Below are positions 58,148 through 64,000 of a DNA stretch of 64,000 nucleotides, in pieces (position 1 is the first letter of the stretch; every line of letters begins with the position of its first letter). The notes beneath the pieces were generated by a model, which searched no databases, had not been told where the DNA came from, and was given only the letters and a program-made list of their open reading frames with translations. Position numbers and translations under genes: made by a program. The DNA lies in NCBI GenBank assembly GCA_037178675.1, contig JAYMGJ010000150.1, forward strand, positions 51,996 through 115,995, written 5' to 3'. This DNA is from Scleroderma bovista (Eukaryota; Basidiomycota; Agaricomycetes; Boletales; Sclerodermataceae).

Positions 58148-59673
58148 TCACATTCTTGAAAGAGCAACCGAGAGCGTCTCTGGCTGCTGGGGCTGGTAGG
58201 AGGATGCATTGCGACGACCAAAAACTTTGCTAATGTGAAATTGGAATATGCAAATTCCGGAATAATTAAATACTCACCGATTCCACCAGAGGAGCAAGTC
58301 TTTGAGCTCGTCGGACTTCTTGCGTGACAAAGGTTGTTCAAAGTAATCGATGATGTGACGGTAAAACGTGTTGTAGTCGAACTCTTCGTCTTTTAAACTC
58401 CAAGATGTGGAGCTGGACAATGCGAAGCGAAGCTAGACAGTGACAGTGGTATTGTGAGATCAATGAGTATGCATGCATACATTTGATACAAGAATACAAG
58501 CTCTCACTTGACAGGCAGTGTAAGCGATCGCATGGGGATCAACAGACTTCATCTTCAACAATCCAGCGACATTGCAACGAGTTCTTGTACCACACTTGGT
58601 CTTCTGAGCTTTCCTGGAAGAGCCCGTCCCATTAACGTCTTCACCAAGTCCAGCTTGAGCTGAGGTTGGCGATGTAAAGAGGTGGTGAAATGCCTACAAA
58701 AGTCTGAGCACGAAAATTTGAGTGCGGTAATCCTACTGTGAACGTACCCTTACAAGAAGTTCACCTTTAAATAGCCCCTTAGATGGACCACTTGGGTCAT
58801 ACTGTCCTTTGGCGTATAAAAAGGCTGGGTATGTATTTGCAGTTACTGGATATTTGGGATGGTATTCGCGGATCGCAGACCGAATGCTGTTTGCAAATTG
58901 TTAGTAGTCACTACTGACTGACAGATCAATTACACATACGAAACATCAAGCCAATCATAGTCAACTGGACAAAGAAGTTGTCCAGTCACGTCATGATAAA
59001 AACCTCTTTCTGACTTGTCATTGGCGTTGAGAGAGGGGGTCGGGCGCGGTGACGCTTCATTCAGCCAATTCACGACAGCAGCCCTCAGCGAATTGGCATC
59101 ATCCCCCCGTGCCCCTTCTGCACCTTTCCTTAGCTTCAAAAGCACCATCATATATTATGAGACCTTGCACAGAATAGCATGCAAACTTACCTCTTGACAT
59201 GCCAGTGCCGTGTCATAGTCGTCTGTGTCTGCATTGATGAATTTCTTGACTGACGGGCACCAGTAAATCAGTTTTTTGAACGAGCGGTAGGCATAGTCCT
59301 CCCTTTGGGCCAAAGAATTCGGACAGAGTCAGATTTGTCCAGGTCAAAAAATAAGTACTTACTCTGTAGAGCCTTGAATGGTGTCTGGCGACACCTCGTC
59401 CACTGCTCCGAGCTCTAGACGACGGTCATGTTCTGCGATCAAGTCAGTGACAGGTATGGCAAGATCAACAAGCCAGCGAATGGCTCATCCTTCGAGACGG
59501 TAAGAATGAGTACTGTGAAACATACACACTGTAAGCTCAGGGCAAAAATCATGTATAATTACTGAAAGAACCTACGGCTTTTTTACAATCTTTGAAAGGA
59601 GCTGGGTGTTCTCCTCTTCCAGCGCAGAAATTCGGCGCTTTAGTGCTGCATGAGTATCAGGCATTGCGAGCAT
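58148..59673 (-). CDS. DUF6698-like protein of Agaricomycetes
   Basis: A minus-strand multi-exon gene. The N-terminus has a short coiled coil (LKRRISALEEENTQLLSKI, first exon 59673-59576). Further exons read HDRRLELGAVDEVSPDTIQGS, YRSFKKLIYWCPSVKKFI with TDDYDTALACQE, LRKGAEGARGDDANSLRAAVVNWLN with SERGFYHDVTGQLLCPVDYDW, AIREYHPKYPVTANTYPAFLY with KGLFKGELLVRAFHHLFTSP, KTKCGTRCNVAGLLKMKSVDPHAIAYTACQLRFALSS, FYHHIIDYFE and LLLWWNRIFGR. This block order matches the DUF6698 family, which is expanded in mushrooms and often found near transposable elements; its function is unknown. The junction between the first and second exon is not resolved. Exact ends of the inner exons are approximate. Confidence 0.7.
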
Positions 59674-60031
59674 AAAAGAAGTTTCTTAGGACTTCCCGGC
59701 TAATCAAACTCGACACGCTCTTTTAACATAAGATGGACAGATGATCCGGTGAGTCAACGTCAGACATTACCCAACAGTAAATCAGTTCAATTGCTCCGTC
59801 AAGTCATCAGGCACACACAGGGCACTGATCTGGAATGGCACGGCCGCGCAGCAAATCATTAATGTGGCTTTTCGAGTTTCCGCACTGTTGGAAATTGGGA
59901 TAACCTGACCTATTCCAGGTTTGGGGATTAGGTTTTGCAAGCATGAGATTAGGTTTATTCTTGTGTCCACTTGCTTCATCCCGAAACTGTCCCCGCGTTA
60001 GAACGACCCGCGAAACGAGTCCAATGCCTTA

Positions 60032-60243
60032 CCTGAACATGTCTGCCGCCTGGCCATACATCCCCTGCAGCACCTCGCGCGCCAGATACACCTTGTCGCC
60101 CTCGCGCTTGAACCCACCCACCCCAAGTCCCATCGGGCTGCCCCCACTTCGCCGTGGCCACTGCGACGCCATCCCAAAGTCTCCAATCTTGAACTGCCCT
60201 TCCCACGTTAAGAACACATTCGCCGGCTTAAGATCGAGATGTT
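60032..60243 (-). pseudogene. Wee1-type kinase domain fragment
   Basis: One exon-sized piece covers the catalytic loop to the P+1 region of a Wee1/Swe1-like kinase: HLDLKPANVFLTWEGQFKIGDFGMA, then FKREGDKVYLAREVLQG and YGQAADMF. HLDLKPAN and DFG are intact, but the APE motif is ARE (LAREVLQG), and both the N-lobe and everything after the following donor-like site are missing. Sequence homology starts and stops abruptly. It is a captured or left-over gene fragment, not a kinase. Confidence 0.75.
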
Positions 60244-60728
60244 GAGGTCACCAAACTAAGATCGGTCCGAGTTAGATAACTTATGGAAAATGCGGGAAGA
60301 GTCAAAAAGTACCACAACACTGATGGATAGTGATGGACAAGGGTTTGGAAACCTGTGGCGGGTCACGGGTATGGGTACAGGTTGCAATTTTAGAACCCAC
60401 GGACTGCTGAATAATACCCGCAAGTCGCTGGACCGTCTTCACACACAGCTAGCTCAACAGTGACGCACATTTATTGCACGCCATTCCCTCACAGTATTAG
60501 GTAGGGCATCTTTGGCGCGCACGGATCTCACGCTGATGTCGCATACCAGCGCAACTACTGCACTTGGCAAAGGAAATCTATCTACATACATTGGCGCGAA
60601 CGCAGGACTGAGCAGGGTGGCCATAGAATCATATCCCAACACTGACCGTCAGTCCTCCAGTCTTCCATTTCGGACATTCGGAAACTTCTCATAATTATTT
60701 TTACAGTTTGACGAGGCGGATACCAACA

Positions 60729-60991
60729 ATGAGTCGTACATATACTTCTGGCATTGCTGAGATCTCAAGTCCATCCAGAAGATTCGTGCCTCCAAAGCCA
60801 CTTCTATTCTGTTTGCAAGTGGAGCTTGTGTTACACGACAAGGAGTGCATGGCGAAGAAGCCCAAGACCAAGGCCCTTAGGTACGTTGAATCTATTTACT
60901 ATCCCTAGGCAGATAGTGATGATCTCATTGATCGTGTTCTCACAGACCTGCTCAACCACCACCACTGGTGCCAATGACACCACCTCAATGA
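60729..60991 (+). CDS. Hypothetical small protein
   Basis: Exons 60729-60880 and 60946-60991 join in frame (donor GTACGT, acceptor CACAG) to 65 residues, with a Ser/Pro-rich start, a hydrophobic LLFCLQVELVLH, a Lys-rich patch and a Pro-rich end. No family recognised. The 3' end of its intron and the exon start resemble 61645-61680, at the start of the next small gene, which suggests a local duplication. Confidence 0.4.
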
Positions 60992-61123
60992 ATGTTGATT
61001 ACTTAGTTAGCTGGTTGCACTGTAGCATACAATGTATCTGTAATAATATATTTTATTTATCATTTTCATTTTTTGAGATATGACAAAAGGGGGTTGAGAG
61101 TGTTCTTGTCTAGTGATATGCAA

Positions 61124-61345
61124 GGTGCTGTACTTGATTGGAACCAAGCTACATTTCAGAGAAAACCTTAATCTTAGTGATGCCTCTCCTCCGTCTACAA
61201 ATGAGGGATGGCTGCAGAGCCATTGTTTGGCTACATTTTAAAACCAAACAAAAGTGCTCGACTGAGCATTGGTCAGTTCTCGTCGAGGTGCTGTACTTGA
61301 TTGGAATCAAGCTACATTTCAGAGGAAACTTAATCTCAGTGATGA
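61124..61345. repeat. Direct repeat of about 58 bp, two copies
   Basis: AGGTGCTGTACTTGATTGGAA.CAAGCTACATTTCAGAG occurs at about 61124 and again at about 61288, followed in both by CTTAATCT.AGTGATG. Spacing is 164 bp. Confidence 0.8.
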
Positions 61346-61671
61346 CTCCATTCAGGGCCAAACATCACGATCAATGTATTGAGTTGCGGTGAGTATCAAA
61401 CATTTGGGAATAACATAACTCGCCCCACTCTTCTGTGAAAAATTTCACGATACAGGGATCAGGAGTTTTCTTAGGTAAAAAGGGTTGTTGTGTAGATATG
61501 ATCCGAAGGCCCGAATTCAAGGCTCTGCGTAGGCTGTAATATATGCCGTGTCAGTGAGGCAAAGGTCAGGGGCCTGCAGACTCACAAGAAACAAGCATAT
61601 AGCCAGCATTTGAAGCGTGAGTGCTAAACATATTTTATTCCTGGGTCGATGATATCATTCTCACAGACCTG

Positions 61672-62025
61672 ATGGCAACTGCTGAGGAATCAACAATTCT
61701 CGTCAACGTAGAACTTGAAACCTACCCATCCGTCCAATACCCAACTCTTGCAGAATTTCTTGATCGCCTTGATAATGAAGAACCCTTGCGACATTGGCGA
61801 GAGTGGTTCTTCTGGCCTCTGCGAAGACTGGGAGTTAGGACTCTCGACGACATGGCCATTGTTTCACCAGAAAGCATCTTCGTTTTCTATGGACTAAATC
61901 CCGTCGCAATCATGGACCTGTATGTCCACGTGGTGGACATGATTGTCTCTAGGGTAAGAAAGGTAGTCAATCATTTCGAGTGGGTTAGTCACGTTATGTT
62001 AACAGAGTGCGGCCATACATCAATA
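61672..62025 (+). CDS. Hypothetical small protein
   Basis: Exons 61672-61953 and 62005-62025 (donor GTAAGA, acceptor AACAG) join to 100 residues. It has acidic and hydrophobic helices (YPTLAEFLDRLDNEEPLRHW, GVRTLDDMAIV, NPVAIMDLYVHVVDMIV). No family recognised. Composition looks coding and the intron is clean, but there is no independent support. Confidence 0.5.
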
Positions 62026-63496
62026 AATGACACATGCTAGCAAGCTACTTCACAGTTGCTCTGCTGAACGACTGAATCCTGTCCATTTCACGTCTGTGGT
62101 TCTTGAGAGCATCGTGCCATTGCATCGCAGTTTGCAGGAAGTCACTGAGGGAGTCAGCCAGTAACATAACTTGTTTTATTCATTTTGTAACACTGTACAT
62201 GTAGTTGGATCACACCGGCACTACAAATGCTTCCAAGCACGTTGGGTATGCACATGGAGGTCTGAGTGGCTCGCGAACACCTCAGTTGGTTGATGGACCG
62301 CATTGATGGCATATACATGTGTAAGCACGCTGGTGATGCAAGCTGGCGAGACGAGTCATCATCTGATTGAGCAAGCAAAAATTACAAATGAGTCCACGTA
62401 CTGCGTTGGAACCTATGCAGACGTGTCAAGTATCATGTACCTGAAATCATGAAAACACAATTTTAGTGGGATGACTATCTTCCACCATTAGAACCCGACT
62501 TTGGTAGTAGACCAGGAAACACCTACCAACAGAGGCCATAAACATATATGAGTGTACTAGAGGCATAAGAGGATGGACGAATGAGTCGAACAGCGCTGGA
62601 GACTACACAGAGGAGTTGAACGAGCGCATCAACGTGCCAACCATGCCGAACAACACGAAAATGACTATAAAACTGCCAGAGATGCAAACCAGATGACTCA
62701 CCTGGTGGACTCGAAATTGAATCGCCTGAAATTGCTAGGGCGACAGTGTATTCGCACTGTGGAAGCATACCAATCGAGGCCCCCTATTTTCCGTTCTCTC
62801 AGGTTCTGTATGTACTCCATTTGGTCATCATATAAGTGCGTGTTTTCTGGTGGTAAGAATTCTCGCAGGAGTTTTGTGCTGAACACATTTTGGGTTGGCA
62901 TGCTTGCTAAGGTTTCTACTTTGTAAGAATTTCTTAGCTGTGAGGTAATATGATAAGGGTGGGTTGAGGCGCACGAGTCAAAAGATCGCCTTTAGGCAAG
63001 TTGAGAGTGGCCCATATGTACTAAGGAGCCGCAGCAATGGGATTGAGGACGTCTAGATGATCATTGACTAGTAAACGACAGGCAAGGAAATGGCGAACCA
63101 GACCTAGACATAGATGACACAATGAGGGGAGGGGTTAGGCGGACATCGGCCCACATTCCCTGATCTCCATTAGGTGAAGATCTGCGGAGCAGATACTACT
63201 GGTCACACGCGAGGGGACTTAGGTGATTTGTTTGACCCGAGCTATTTCTTAGTATAGTCAGCCAATATATTCGGAACTCGTTAGGGCAGTGAAAATGGAA
63301 AGATCACTTCCAGGCTAACGTTCACTCACCATTCAGGTTGTCAGGATCCCTGAATGACAAAAGCCACATGTTCTATGGAACTCGGAAGCTATCACTTCCA
63401 CTGCGATCTGGTTACTTATTGTTAGCGGATGTAATGGATCTTAAGAAGCCGAAAACATAAATGGTATGAAATCGACATACTCACACTGGTCGTGCG
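62026..63496. other. Gene-free interval
   Basis: No supported exon on either strand. Frames at 62523-62768 (-) and 62693-62926 (+) overlap and match nothing known. The right end should hold the promoter of the F-box-like gene. Confidence 0.35.
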
Positions 63497-64000
63497 ATGT
63501 GGAGATGTCTTCCCGCTGAGCTCAAAAGAGAAATATTCCACCTCGCTGCAGACCACACCAACGATGTCCTCAGGTTCCTGCAAGTTGCCAGGCGTGTCCA
63601 TGTTTGGTGGGTACTACATCACAATAAATAATGTTAACTCATAAAATGGCGTTGGTCAGGTTAGAACCAATTCTTTATAGAGTGGTAAAACTCACCAGGG
63701 AGGGCCAAGCTCAGCATTTCATCAAATGTCTTCATCTGCGAAAGTCCCCACAATCCTTTGCATATGCTGCCGTGAAGGCTTTGTGCATCTACGGCGACAT
63801 ACAGACCACAACGGCTCTTGAAATTTTACAGGACTGCACAGGCGTTACCTCCCTTGCGATCTGGACTTTACCGAATGCTGAGGTCTCGCCTATTCCCGAG
63901 CTGATGCAGGAACGGGTTAACACACTTCCGCTGAGAAGGTTATCGCTCAGCGTGGCTTCCATGTTCTCAACCTCCCCTTCGTTTACCACGCTGGACATAG
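63497..64000 (+). CDS. F-box-like protein, 5' part, cut by the window end
   Basis: Exon 1 (63497-63606) and exon 2 (63660 to beyond 64000) join in frame. The start MWRCLPAELKREIFHLAADH and ...DVLRFLQVARRVHVWLEPILYRVVKL is the F-box-like opening seen in hundreds of Agaricomycete proteins (LPxELxxxIFxxAA...V...V..W..PxLYRxV). It is followed by leucine-rich, LRR-like sequence (VKALCIYGD, TSLAIWTLPN, PLRRLSLSV). They are probably Skp1-binding receptors, but most are uncharacterised. The frame is open to the window edge. Confidence 0.75.

Overview
This is a nuclear stretch of a mushroom-forming basidiomycete (Agaricomycetes). The signs are small genes split by many 45-60 bp introns with GT..AG ends, intron-bearing orthologues of core eukaryotic proteins (TAF13, WDR83/MORG1, GPI18, dynamitin, Mo25), a Con-6 protein, a fungal GH18 chitinase with a chitin-binding module, FRE-type ferric reductases and Agaricomycete-style F-box and DUF6698 proteins. 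Gene models were built by reading splice junctions by hand. Almost all recognised models keep frame across every junction; the exceptions are stated.

Layout. 0.26-13.0 kb is a gene-dense housekeeping block: F-box protein (-), TAF13 (+), RRM protein (-), WDR83/MORG1 (+), peroxisomal dysferlin-domain membrane protein (-), GPI18/PIG-V (+), amino-acid permease (+), tRNA-Ser(GCT), dynamitin (+), Con-6 protein (-). 13.0-16.0 kb is a transition with a small TA-flanked inverted-repeat element and a truncated hAT transposase gene.

15.99-35.90 kb is a mobile composite of about 19.9 kb bounded by an exact 18-bp inverted repeat. It carries a 1013-residue KDZ (Kyakuja-Dileera-Zisupton) transposase, a TET/JBP-type 2-oxoglutarate/Fe(II) dioxygenase with an intact HxD...H...R set, and four other spliced genes with open frames: a 229-residue protein head-to-head with the TET/JBP gene, a 615-residue protein with a homeodomain-like start and basic tail, a 388-residue Pro/Ser-rich repeat protein, and a 588-residue protein with Zn(II)2Cys6 cysteine spacing and a coiled coil. 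Between the genes lie arrays built on one short word, TGCCG/CGGCA, including a palindrome of about 1.7 kb. A transposase, a DNA-base oxidase and possible DNA-binding proteins on one element suggest a transposon that manages its own chromatin or cytosine-modification state. TET/JBP-KDZ association is known in basidiomycetes; the full cargo set and the TGCCG architecture are what deserve attention here.

37.1-52.5 kb is a locus with two ferric reductase genes in inverted orientation. The left copy is intact; the right one has an apparent 1-nt frameshift. Between them are Mo25, the chitinase, LINE reverse-transcriptase/RNase H debris and an ABC-transporter relic. Two ATCTGATAA iron-GATA-type sites lie upstream of the right copy. 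53-64 kb is gene-poor: a 3-copy tandem repeat of about 260 bp, a DUF6698-like gene, a Wee1-kinase fragment, two small unknown genes and the start of an F-box-like gene cut by the window edge.
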